Source of the DNA: Mesostigma viride
Lineage: Eukaryota; Streptophyta; Mesostigmatophyceae; Mesostigmatales; Mesostigmataceae
Length of the DNA: 64,000 bases
Reading direction: 5' to 3'
Assembly: GCA_009746045.1 (NCBI GenBank)
Contig: RPFO01000167.1
Coordinates: 2,066,652 to 2,130,651, forward strand
The position numbers and the translations under genes were made by a program. The notes beneath the pieces are model-generated. The model ran no database searches and was not told where the DNA came from. It worked only from the letters and a program-made list of their open reading frames with translations. Shown here one piece after another: positions 1 to 9,670 of this stretch (positions within the stretch are counted from its first letter, which is position 1; the number at the start of each line of letters is the position of its first letter).

Positions 1-54
1 TTGGCAAAAAATGGCCTACTGCGCGGCCAAAAATGGCCTGACACCTACAAATTG

Positions 55-178
55 AGTCATTACCGCGTTAAGTTGCGATGGCCTCCATGCTTAAGTTGCG
101 GTCGCCCCCCAAACTTCGGCGCCGCAACTTAACGCGGGAACGCAACCTTAAGAAACGCAACTTAACGCGGGAATGACT
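55..178. repeat. Foldback inverted repeat (MITE-like)
   Basis: Positions 55-77 and 156-178 are inverted copies of a 23-bp sequence starting AGTCATT, with one mismatch. They enclose about 78 bp that hold further copies of the inner motif TTAAGTTGCG / CGCAACTTAA. The whole block can fold into a long hairpin. No clear target-site duplication is seen, so calling it a transposon is only a guess. Confidence 0.5.
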
Positions 179-180
179 GT

Positions 181-265
181 ATATAGGTAGTACGGTATTG
201 GTAGTGCTGGTGGGTACCTGCTATAATCAACCATATATAGGTAGTACGGTATTGGTAGTGCTGGT
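181..265. repeat. Two-copy tandem duplication
   Basis: A 32-bp segment starting ATATAGGTAGTACGG occurs at about 181-212 and again at 234-265 with a short spacer. Nothing coding is recognisable between here and the minisatellite that follows. Confidence 0.6.
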
Positions 266-481
266 GCCCACGTTGTGTTTTGTCGCCTGCCTACCACCTG
301 GCTCACGCCGCTGGCGGGTGTCTGCCATGAGCCACATCTTACGAACAGGACGACATGTTACCATGCTCGATGCTGCCATTACTAGCAATCATTCTGGTGG
401 CGTTGGTGCTGTGGTGGCGGGTAGCGCGCGTCCACCATGCGAGTCGCTGCTGTCCCTCTCACCATCCTCCATTTTGAGGAC

Positions 482-1168
482 TAATCGATAAACATATACG
501 GAACAAACACCCTAATCAATAAACATATACGGAACAGACACCCTAATCAATAAACATATACGGAACAAACACCCTGATCAATAAACATATACGGAACAAA
601 CACCCTTATCAATAAACATATACGGAACAAACACCCTGATCAATAAACATATACGGAACAAACACCCTAATCAATAAACATATACGGAACAAACACCCTA
701 ATCAATAAACATATACGGAACAAACACCCTAATCAATAAACATATACGGAACAAACACCCTAATCAATAAACATATACGGAACAAACACCCTAATCAATA
801 AACATATACGGAACAAACACCCTGATCAATACACATATACGGAACAAACACCCTAATCAATAAACATATACGGAACAAACACCCTGATCAATACACATAT
901 ACGGAACAAACACCCTGATCAATAAACATATACGGAACAAACACCCTGATCAATACACATATACGGAACAAACACCCTAATCAATAAACATATACGGAAC
1001 AAACACCCTAATCAATAAACATATTCGGAACAAACACCCTAATCAATAAACATATACGGAACAAACACCCTAATCAATAAACATAAACGGACCAAACACC
1101 CTAATCAATAAACATAAACGGACCAAACACCCTAATCAATAAACATGTACGGAACGAACACCCTGATC
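482..1168. repeat. 31-bp minisatellite, about 22 copies
   Basis: The 31-bp unit contains CCCTAATCAATAAACATA followed by TACGGAACAAACA. Copies vary mainly at CTAATC versus CTGATC and AATAAAC versus AATACAC. Unit length does not vary, and the last copies near 1080-1150 carry extra changes (ATAAACGGACC). There are no spacers, so this is a satellite and not a CRISPR array. Confidence 0.95.
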
Positions 1169-1242
1169 ACGCGAGTTTGTTTTTAGCTCAATCGGTTCTC
1201 TGTTGGGTATTATTTGTAGCCTCCTTGCTCACGTGAATTCCC

Positions 1243-1678
1243 ACACCCAGTGTGGGCGCACTGATGTCTAACACATTCCTGAACATAAACTCCCCTCTCT
1301 GCCTTTGCTCTCTGTATCTTGCTTGATCTCCCCCCCCCCCCTCCTCCCCCCCCGTCCCGTCCCGTCCCAGTTGGGCTGCATCTAGGGGATCTGACCTGAT
1401 GCTTTGCCCTTCTCAAAGCCTCATCCGCATCGGCCTAGGTGTTGCTGCTGTATTTCCTTTTCCGTATCCCCCCCACCCTCAATGTGGGCGCGCACAGGAC
1501 TACGGCAAGTCATCAACAGGCTTGCCCTTACTAAGACAATGCATCGTCGCACTTGCCCTGCCCCCCTGGCTTGCTCCCTCACCCACCCACTTTGGGAGGC
1601 GGAGTTCCAACATATTCGTCACTGCATGTATCCATCCCTGCTGTTTGCGCCTCCAACCCCCCATGTTCCCACAACCAG
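1243..1678 (+). repeat. Acceptor-side splice echo array
   Basis: The border of the first visible exon of the PH gene (..CCAG/TTTGGGCGCGC.., exon start 1679) has degenerate copies upstream, with borders at about 1251 (CCCAG/TGTGGGCGC), 1371 (CCCAG/TTGGGC), 1483 (TGTGGGCGCGCACAGGAC) and 1591 (CCCAC/TTTGGGAGGCGGAG). Spacings are 120, 112, 108 and 88 bp. Similarity runs into exon-like sequence (for example AGGACTACGGCA against AGGACGTCCGGCA), not only the splice motif. The stretch is therefore best read as a decayed tandem array of an intron-end plus exon-start unit. Confidence 0.6.
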
Positions 1679-4600
1679 TTTGGGCGCGCGGAGGACGTCC
1701 GGCAGCACTTCAAGGGCGCGGAGGGCTACGCGTACGCCTGCGAGCTGTACAGCATGGCGGCCGCGTACCTGGCCATCGCGCACTGCCTCAAGCCGCAGCA
1801 CGCCATCTACAAGACCGCGCTCTCGCTCGTGCACGCAATGGTGAGGGGGGCCAGGATTAGAGCAAGCGTTCCATGATGGGGGGGGGTGGCCATCTGCCAG
1901 ACTGCGCGCTCGCTCGTGTGCGCGATTGTGAGGGCAGTGGTTTCGTAGGGGCATGTGCGGGAGTGCATGTGGTGGTAAGCGGGCGGCGGTGGTAGGGGGC
2001 AGGATAGTGCCCTATCTTATGTCCCTTAAGTATAATATAGTGTATCCCATTAGTATAATATAGTATATCCTTCATTAGTACCCACGTGACGCAGTCTACG
2101 TGATAATTTACCCCATTAGTATAGTATGTCCCTTATCCCTTAAGTATAATATAGTATATCCCATCACTATAGTATCCTTTGCAACAGCATCCTGTGTGAC
2201 AGTATCCTTCTGTTCCCGCCCCCCCCACACCTTTTCGCTCACGCCAACCACCCCCACTGCCCCCCACCCTTGCCGCGCGCAGCTGCCACTCCCCTATCTC
2301 AAGGCGGGCTTCCTGCACGTGTCCACCACGGTGGGCACCGACCACCTGTATGACCAGGAGCAGTGGGTCAAGCGCTGGATCGTGCTGGGGCCGGACTTCT
2401 TGCAACAGGTGGGTGTTTGGGGGGAAAGAGGGGGGGGGGATGGGGGGGGGTCGTTTCGTGACTGGCGCTGTGGCATGCTGGGGCCTGATTTCAGGTGCGT
2501 GGTGGTGGTGTTTTTGGTGGTGGTTGGGGGGAGGGGGTTCCTTGTTTTGTGCCTGTTGATAAAGATTGTGGTGGCAGGGCGGGGGGGCTGATGTCTTGCA
2601 ACAGGTAAGTGAGGGGGGAATCGGTGCCACAAGACAACGTTGAGTAGGTGTAGGGCTGTGCTGGGGCCTGGTTTTCCGCAGCAGTGCAGAGAACCAATCC
2701 AGAAATATCCACAGAAAGCAGTTGAGCGGGGTGAGTCTCGCCACATGGCCTGATCCGTGACTTGGCTTGTACCCAAGCCTGATCCGAAGTGACTGGCAAG
2801 GCGTCCGAAGGTATTGTGACCTCGGTCAGTTCTCCGTCGTCCACTCATGTATGCCATTTTGCACGTCCGCCGCAGTTCATGCAACATCAACTTCGCGCAA
2901 GATGACTGTCATATGCACACACCGCCATGCTGCCATGTGAGGTCATGGCTTGTGCGTCGTTACCTAGGCCATGCACGATGCCTGCAGGCTTCATTTTGCT
3001 TTCCCCTAATCGGCAATTTCCCAGTCCCAGTATCCCCAGTCCCCAAGCCCCTTGTATTAGGGCTATTCCACACTTGGCCCGATTTAGTCAGGCAGTTTTA
3101 GTCAAGTGCGAATACCCCCGAATCCACCATGTCACTTGCCCGCAGTATTTTTATGCTGTCCCCTCGGCTTATGCCAAGCTCCAAAACCCCATAATCTCAT
3201 CACCATCTGGAACACCCCGTCATGCACGCAGGCTGCAGGAGATAGTAGCGTTGTCTGCAGCGCTGTCTTACTTCACTACTATATCATACCCCAATGTGCT
3301 GCACAACCCGCCACGCCATATTCCCACAGGAGACGCCGCCAGCGCCGCGGGGTCCGCCGGGGTCCGCCCCGCCCCCCCCACCCCCACCCGCCCACACGAG
3401 CGAGCCCCCCCTGCACGTCCTCCTGCTGGAGGTGCTCACGGTGGAGCCCACGTGTGACCTTAGCCTGCCGCCGGGGGGAGCCGCATTCTGCCTCACGTTA
3501 CGGGGATTCAAGCAGCTCTACCTGGTGCGTGGGTGGTTTGTGCGTTTGTTTAACTATACATGGCATGGCGTGGCGTGGCGTGGCGTGGCGTGGCATGGCG
3601 TGGCGTGGCGTGGCATGGCATGGCATGGCATGGCATGGCATGGCATGGCATGGCATGGCATGGCATGGCATGGCATGGCATGGCATGGCATGGCATGGCA
3701 TGGCATGGCATGGCATGGCATGGCATGGCATGGCATGGCATGGCATGGCATGGCTCACGTGAATTCTCCAGAATTCTTGCATGTGCTGGTTGCCTCCTTG
3801 ATACTCCATGTAGTACCGTTTCTTCCTCTTGTTACAGGTCTTCAAGCGGCTGTACCTGGCACGCATGTGGTTTGGGCTTTCAGTAATCAACGAGACGATC
3901 ACCCTCTTCTTTTTTTGTGCCTCGTGTTTCGGGGTTTCAAACAGTTATACCTGCCTGTGGGTGTAATCAGTGTCACGTTTGGTATCAGCACCACTACAAG
4001 GCGTACAGAAGGCTAGTGCGTAAGAGGGGGCCAGAGTATTTTTTCCAGCACACGTGTCTACATCATGGTGTTCTTCCCCCCCCCACCACCCACCCACCCC
4101 TTACCCCCCGCAGCCAAAAGTGTATACAAAGTTATACGAGCCATATCCTGCTACGATCTCGCAAGGCAACCCCCAAAACTGGTTGCAAGCCCTGAAACTG
4201 GTCGGATAATGCTTTTCTAGAGCTCGTGCTTGTTACGGTCAAGGCCATGGCACAGGCCATCCCCCACCTTACTGGTGCCGTTGAACAGCTAGCAGGGAGC
4301 ACCAATCCTATTGATGATTGTTTTCATCAACACATTAAGATTTTAGGTGATTTCAGTTGATGGCTTGCAAGGCACACACACACAGAAGGTTTCGTGGCTG
4401 TTTTTTGAAAAAAATTTTGTCGCAAGTTATCTTACCCACCTCTGGTTAGATGATGTTTGGATGGTGCATGTTTTTGGTGCACTACCTGAAAGCCCTTTGC
4501 CTCATAAAATTGTGATGACAAGCATAACCAGTCTAGTGTAATCATCAGAATCGTATAGCCGTCATCATGGCCTCGCGGTCACGATCGGTCATCCCATACC

Positions 4601-4878
4601 GTCGGCTCACCCCATCGGAATCTTTTTGCCACTGTAATCGTTGTGTATCAGTCGTTGTTTATCAGTGTAACCATTGTCTGTGAACTGTTGCCATTGTGAT
4701 CGCTATCTGTTATATTTCATCCTATCCCTCCTGCCCTCAGATCGCGGAGAGTTCGCGTGTCATGGAGGGCTGGGTGGACGCCATCAAGCTCGTGCAGACC
4801 CTGCTCATGGAGAAGCAGTCGCACCTGCTGCGGCAGATCCTGACGGCTCCCCCCATGGCTGCCCCCGCCAAGAAGTGA
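1679..4878 (+). CDS. PH-domain protein, C-terminal part (4 exons)
   Basis: Four exons join in one frame, all phase 0: 1679-1840, 2283-2408, 3405-3524 and 4741-4878 (stop TGA 4876-4878). They give 181 residues. The first exon is helical and Ala/Tyr-rich ([20 protein letters not shown]) and belongs to an unrecognised region. Exons 2-4 form one pleckstrin-homology fold: strand GFLHVST, the [12 protein letters not shown] core, [11 protein letters not shown], then [20 protein letters not shown], which matches the last strand and the Trp-bearing C-terminal helix typical of PH domains. Such domains bind phosphoinositides or proteins at membranes. The junction FKQLYL/IAESSR across intron 3 supports the splice choices. 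The start lies upstream, outside the recognisable sequence, so the gene is 5'-incomplete here and the wider family (for example BAR-PH or kinase-associated) cannot be named. Introns carry splice-site echoes. Confidence 0.7.
1891..1940 (+). repeat. Echo of exon 1 donor end in intron
   Basis: The last ~37 bp of the exon ending at 1840 plus its GTGAGGG donor recur 87 bp downstream, with the false border at 1927/1928 (GCGATT/GTGAGGG). About four of five positions match over roughly 48 bp, including CGCTCGTG and CATCT. The copy would not be a good exon end. Confidence 0.75.
2466..2690 (+). repeat. Three echoes of exon 2 donor end
   Basis: The exon end GTGCTGGGGCCGGACTTC..GCAACAG/GTGGGTG (border 2408) recurs with borders at 2494 (GCTGGGGCCTGATTTCAG/GTGCGTG), 2604 (GTCTTGCAACAG/GTAAGTG) and 2684 (GCTGGGGCCTGGTTTTC..GCAG). 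Steps are 86, 110 and 80 bp. Two of the three echoes keep a good GT donor. Confidence 0.75.
3561..3753 (+). repeat. (TGGCA/G)n pentanucleotide array
   Basis: A TGGCG/TGGCA array of about 38 copies lies just inside intron 3 of the PH gene. GCG-type copies lie at the left edge and uniform TGGCA copies follow. It is open in several frames and gives artefactual MAWHG-type ORFs on both strands. Confidence 0.95.
3835..3965 (+). repeat. Echoes of exon 3 donor end
   Basis: The exon 3 end GGATTCAAGCAGCTCTACCTG/GTGCGTGGGTGG (border 3524) recurs at border 3858 (CTTCAAGCGGCTGTACCTG/GCACGCATGTGG) and 3953 (GTTTCAAACAGTTATACCTG/CCTGTGGGTG), 95 bp apart. A weaker third match lies near 4125-4142. In frame they read FKRLYL and FKQLYL, copying the FKQLYL of the exon. 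Confidence 0.75.
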
Positions 4879-5277
4879 GCTCGTGGGGTGCGCAGAGGGG
4901 TTTTCCGCATTTGGCTCCGTCAATCCAGCAGGGAGCGTGTCACATGGGAGAATGATGCAATAATGGATTCATGGCGTGCGCCGAGGATTGATATTTGGTA
5001 CCATTAATTAAGCACTTGCCTCGATTGGGATTGTTCGGTGTCACCTTCACAGAGGGCTCCACAGAACTAGGGGGCTGTTTTGTTTACCTGTTCGCGCCAG
5101 TCTGAGATGCGCCAAGATATGTCTTTCTGGACTGTGGTGGATAGTACGACTAAAGTTGGAGCAGGGTGCAGCTATATATTAAGACCTATTCCACAAATGC
5201 CACTGCTGAACCCTGCCCTATTTGAGTATGATGGCAGTGCATGCGAATTGTGCCACATGTGGAGAAGCAGACGTGTC
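4879..5277. other. Intergenic, nothing recognised
   Basis: This is sequence downstream of the PH gene stop. I see no ORF with family resemblance, no RNA gene and no repeat. It ends at the target-site copy CGGCACTGCAT (5278-5288). Confidence 0.6.
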
Positions 5278-5291
5278 CGGCACTGCATTAA

Positions 5292-7036
5292 CCCGTGTTT
5301 TTTAAATTAGAACGCGATATATCGCGTTGTAAGCTTTTTTTAGAACGCGTATGGCACCTAAGGAAAATTTTTTTTCATGGTCATGTATATACTTTCCTGA
5401 AAGCCCATAAATCAAAGGATTTTTTGAGCTACTCAGACCTACAAAATGCTTATTCATTAGAGAGATACACTGGTTTGAATACAGGGGGGTCTGACCATGA
5501 CCGCGATTTCTTGACCCTAGGTCACAAGTCATGTGCTTATTCACAAATGGTTCATGAAAAAAATCTGGCTTCTTGCACGAGCTATGGGCAACATATGCAG
5601 GCTCTGTGAAACAAAACTCAGGCCCATTGGGCCACTGGAGCTATTTTTCATTAGCATCACAATTACAACGCAGTACAACGCAGTGGGAAACATGAGAGCC
5701 CTTCACAACATTGCGCAACGACACGAGCCCCATAAACGGGGCCATAGTGAGCTTGGAGGGTCAAAACGTTGAAAATAGGTGTTGTATAAGTTATACTGCA
5801 TCAAACATGCATCAAACATCATGACTGGATGACCTAATATGACTGAATCAGGCAGCCATAGCCAAAGCATCATCCACTCTCACAACGTGTTGAGCACATG
5901 CCTCGTGGGAACGGAGGTGCTGGGTTTGCATTCCATAACGCGTGCAATACTGAAAGAAAGAGGCACGTGTAATGCAAGGCTTGGATAGGTTGAGTGATCC
6001 ATGAGCTTACATGCAGGCAAAGATGACGCTGGAATGCATGCTAGCAAATGGTGGCAAGATGCTAACAACACATGATTATACACCATGATTATGGGCACCT
6101 AGCTGATCTTCTTGCACAATCAACGCAGTATAAACCATCAACATCCAATCCTCACGATATATGCACGGCTTGACGACGTATACTCGTATAGAGCACCTAA
6201 ATACTGCACAACTGCAACCTGCTATAGCTGACATGCAAGCAACGTCGAGTAGGATGGCGGTCTTAGAGAGGCTGGGCAGAGGTCGTTAGAAATAAGTGGA
6301 AAACTGGCAGAAACTAGGTAGAAACACGATATACTTACGCCTGCAAGCACTACTGAGCCGGTGGCAGAGGCCATTTCCAGGAAAATACAGCATACCGTAG
6401 CAATAGCCACGGTCACGCCTTACGCTATTTGCAGGCACCATCATGCCCGGAGCTACCCAATAAAAGTCTGCACAAATCTCGGTTTAGCCGAGAGTCCGGG
6501 CGTTCGGAATGAATAAACATGTGTTAAGAAGTCGAAACACCATGGAAATACCAAGCATGGTGCCGCAGCAGACCCGAGTCTTGACGTAATAATATGTATG
6601 CCGGTTTCCAGGGTTTCCGCATGAAAGTTGGGTGAGAAACTGGAAAAAACTACGTTTCCTTTGCCCCAGTACCTCAACAAACTCGTAGAAACCTAATTAT
6701 CAACCTTTGAACGCACCATCATGGTCGTGCTACCCAACAGCCACTGAAATTCGCGCGAAAACTGGCGAGATCTACCTGCCGCCATCGCCGTCGTCTTCAC
6801 CTTCGTCCCGCGAAAATGCCTGATTTCAGTGGTACATAATTGTTTGCAGCTGTCACAAAAAAAATACCAAAAATACCAGGATTTTTTCTTGAATTCTATG
6901 AGATGTTTCTGACCTATTTTGAAAGTTTCAGACAAAAAATCGCATGTGTAATAGGTTTGCCACGTGTCAGATTACAACGCGATACATCGCGTTCTAACCC
7001 TACAACGCGATGTATCGCGTTGTAAAAAAACACGGG
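5292..7036. mobile_element. TTAA-flanked piggyBac-like element, non-autonomous
   Basis: The 1,745-bp block has TTAA on both sides (5288-5291 and 7037-7040). Its ends are inverted and start CCCGTGTTTTTT. Just inside each end is the palindrome AACGCGATATATCGCGTT (left, near 5310) or close variants (two copies at right, 6974-7021). TTAA duplication with CCC-starting termini is the hallmark of the piggyBac superfamily. No transposase-like ORF is visible, so it would need a helper. It sits at the edge of the (TGAA)n tail of retroelement A'. Confidence 0.7.
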
Positions 7037-7115
7037 TTAATGAATGAATGAATGAATGAATGAATGAATGAATGAAGAACATGACTCCGTTGGGAGTATA
7101 TGTAGCACATATCCC

Positions 7116-7361
7116 GTCTTTGGACTGCCATGCAGGACAAGACGCGGTGGAAGAAGATTGTCAAGGCGCACACGCCCGACCCTGTGGGCAAGCCACCTCC
7201 CCCCAAGCGGAGGAGGCGTTTTGATGAGTAGTGCAGTTAGGATTTTCTAGATAGCGTTAGGATAGTTCGATCACGCGGCTTCCCCCACCCCATCCATCAT
7301 GAAATATGTGCTACATGACCTCCCCACGGAGGCATGTTATAATTTAATTTAATTTAATTTA
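7116..7361 (+). mobile_element. 5'-truncated LINE 3' end
   Basis: The block starts within the last ORF2 codons (LWTAMQDKTRWKKIVKAH.. ending KRRRRFDE-stop at about 7231) and runs through the 3' UTR to a (TTTAA)n tail (7338-7361). It is flanked by the 7-bp duplication ATATCCC (7109-7115, 7362-7368). The protein and tail match the end of the longer LINE copy at 31260-31546 almost residue for residue. This is a typical target-primed, 5'-truncated insertion. Confidence 0.85.
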
Positions 7362-7421
7362 ATATCCCTGAGAAGGGGCGTATGGCTTGTAGTACAGTGG
7401 AGGCTACTTCCTGCAAGGGTA

Positions 7422-9426
7422 TTATTATTATTATTAATCAACATCACTCCGTTGGGAGTAAATGTAGCACATATCCCTGAGAAGGGGCATATGGCTTTTA
7501 ATACATTCTAGGCTACTTCATACAAGGGTGGGAATGTAAGCTACCCTTGATCTAGGTGCCCCAGGGGCACCTGCCCCCTCATGATCTTCACACTATGCCC
7601 AGCTAAGGGGGAGTATGTCATGTGGGGGGAAGATCATCATGGCTATACAAGAGCTAGGGCATGGCTTCTCAGCAGGGAGGGACTCCCTGCGTGGGCACTG
7701 CATAAAGCTAGGCATCATCTGGAGGGTGGCTCATCATAGGCACACATGTACATGACTAAAAAGGCTAGGCCTCAGCTGGTATAGTGCCTGTAGTAGTAGG
7801 CGGGCATGTACAAGGCCACTGTCTAACTAAATATTCTACACTGCTGCTGTATTCCCCTAGGCTGGGGCTGGAGCTGCTGGGGCCGCGGTGGTCGAGGGGG
7901 TCGCTTGCCAGGGCCTGTGGCTGACGTAGATGGCCGCCCCCTTCCAGTACACCGGCTGGCCCGCCTTGGTCTGCCGGAGCTGGAGGTAGGTCGGCCATAG
8001 CTCCCGTCGCCGTTGTTGCTGTGCCAGGGTCAAGTCGTCGTCAACGGTGAAGTGAGTCTCCGAGAGCCGCTTGCGGCGTCTGAGAAACGAAATCTTGTCC
8101 GCTGGGCTGTCAAAGATGAGAAGAAGCGGAGGCGCCCCTGCCTTCCCCCGCGCGCGGGGGAGGCGGTGGGCGGTCAGCTTGATCTCACCAAGAAGGCCCA
8201 TGCGTGCAAGGATTTTGCTCTCAAACGCGCGCGGTGCCAGCTTCTCGGAATTCTCAGCTTCTTCCATGTCGAAGTTCTTGAGTATGGCGTTGAGGCTGCG
8301 CTTGGCGAGCTCGGCCTCCTCGCGGAGGTCAAGCGTCTGCCGCTGGAGCTGGGCTGCGACGGCGGAGGTGGTGGAGGTGGTATGTTGCTTAAGCATGTCC
8401 GCCCAGGTGGTGATGGGAGGAGCATCGCCGGCCAGGCCAGCCGGGGCTGGCTTGGCGGCAATGTCCTTCACTGCCTGGGCGGTGAGGCCGGCTGTGTTCT
8501 GCAAGACCTCGATAGCGATTGCATTATCCTTGAGGCGCTGGTCGATGTCGCGGAGCTGGGCGGTGATGGAGTCGGTGGAGGCGGAGAAGGGAGGGGGGGT
8601 GAAGGCGAGGAGGGTGGCGGTGGCGGTGGGGATGGTGGGAAGCTCAGCAGCCAGCGTGCCGCCAATTGCCGCCACATCTGCGGCAATTAAGAGGGGTCAC
8701 GTGCTGCTCGAAAGCTTCCTTGAGGAGGGTGCGGATGGTGGCTTCGGTGGGGAAGGTGGGGGGGGGCGGTGGGGAAGCCCAGATCGCGGATTCGGAGCGT
8801 CCAACAAGGGAGCAGAGGGCGAAGCGTTGAAGCTTGGGGCGACTCATGCGCCGGTGAATGATTAGGAGAGCCTCGGCGGGGTCGACAAGCTGGCCATTAC
8901 CAGGCCAGCGCCGCCGCGGTTGTGGGACGTGAGGTACACGCACAGACAGGGCTAGAAGCAAGGCGTGATTGCCGAAAAACACGTCTTCCATGAACCAACC
9001 GGGGCTGCGTTGCCAGAAGCCGGGGCTGTTGACGTCAAAGGAGGTCTCTTCCCAGGGCGGCTCAGCAGAGCGACTGCGCTTAGGTTCAGGCGATGCAGAT
9101 ATGGCGAGGCAAGCCCGGGAGGCTGGGCGAGCACCAGTGCACGACTAGTGTCACCGTTGCCATCTGGGCCGGTGGGCAAAGCTGCAGCCGAAGCTGCAGG
9201 CGTATTTTCATTGCCGAGCGCAGCCGCCAGGCTGCGTTGCGTCGAGAGGCGTTTGCTCATCGTATATTGCGTAATAGCTTCGGAAAATTATAGCAGCATG
9301 TGCGTCGTAGAAAGACGCATCGATTGTGATATTCACGGCTCAATTCGGTGCTCAAACGTGAAAGTTATGAGCTCCGGCCGCCGTCGTCAGCCATGGCTAT
9401 CTCGTGGCTCGTGGCATTGGGGTGTA
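7422..9426 (-). mobile_element. ORF1-only retroelement (half-LINE), copy A
   Basis: The 2,005-bp insertion has an 11-bp target-site duplication CTGCAAGGGTA (7411-7421 and 9427-9437). Reading on the minus strand it has a short 5' UTR (CCACGAGATAGCCATGG..), an ORF1, a 3' UTR of about 400 bp, the stem-loop ACTCC-CAAC-GGAGT near 7445-7460 and an (AAT)n-like tail at 7422-7437. No ORF2 (endonuclease or reverse transcriptase) lies anywhere within the duplication-bounded unit. It inserted into the 3' UTR of an older relative (A'). Confidence 0.85.
7857..9260 (-). pseudogene. L1-type ORF1 of half-LINE copy A, frameshifted
   Basis: The start is the ATG at 9260 (MSKRLSTQRSLAAALGNEN). The frame is broken near 8960 and 8670 and continues to a stop at about 7857. 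The N-terminal third is disordered (Ser/Pro/Gly). A helical region (DIDQRLKDNAIAIEVLQNTA) is followed by an RRM-like segment (RSLNAILKNFDMEEAE). A C-terminal basic domain has HRLPRARGKAG.., DKISFLRRRKRL and DDLTLAQQQRRRELWPTYLQ. That order (coiled coil, RRM, C-terminal domain) is that of L1 ORF1p, an RNA chaperone that coats LINE RNA. Homology is judged from the pattern only. Confidence 0.75.
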
Positions 9427-9670
9427 CTGCAAGGGTAGGGTGCATGTAAACTACACAAGCTCTGGGTGCACAAAGTGCACCTGCACCACCATGGTGTATC
9501 AGAGCTCAAAGGCCTGGCATGGGGTGGAAGACCATCATGCATGGCAAAACAATGGCTGGGGCATGGCTTCTCAGCAGATCCAGCAAGGAATATGTGCTAC
9601 ATGATCTCGATCCCAACCGACGGAGTCATGTTTTTTTTTTTTTCTCTCAGCAGAGGTTACGGCACTGCAT

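Larger units (their letters stand above)
5289..9659 (-). mobile_element. Nested retroelement A' with three later insertions
   Basis: The 11-bp target sequence CGGCACTGCAT occurs at 5278-5288 and 9660-9670 and brackets this block. In minus orientation the element is a partial half-LINE 3' UTR ending in the stem-loop ACTCC-GTTG-GGAGT (about 7084-7097) and a (TTCA)n tail (7041-7076). It was later entered by a TTAA element (5292-7036), a LINE 3' fragment (7116-7361) and half-LINE copy A (7422-9426). What remains of A' itself is about 7037-7115, 7369-7421 and 9438-9659. The right end is chimeric: it carries a plus-strand LINE 3' end (9580-9640) with a T-run. Confidence 0.7.

Noticed and set aside
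482-1168. CRISPR-like array (31-bp repeats)
   Set aside because: Repeats are contiguous with no spacers, and the genome is eukaryotic.
3498-3902. MAWHG / MPCHA repeat proteins
   Set aside because: Translation of the (TGGCA)n array in all frames and both strands.
8013-8865. Plus-strand ORFs of 225 and 264 codons
   Set aside because: Antisense to the ORF1 of half-LINE copy A; similar antisense ORFs appear at copies B, C, D and E for the same reason.
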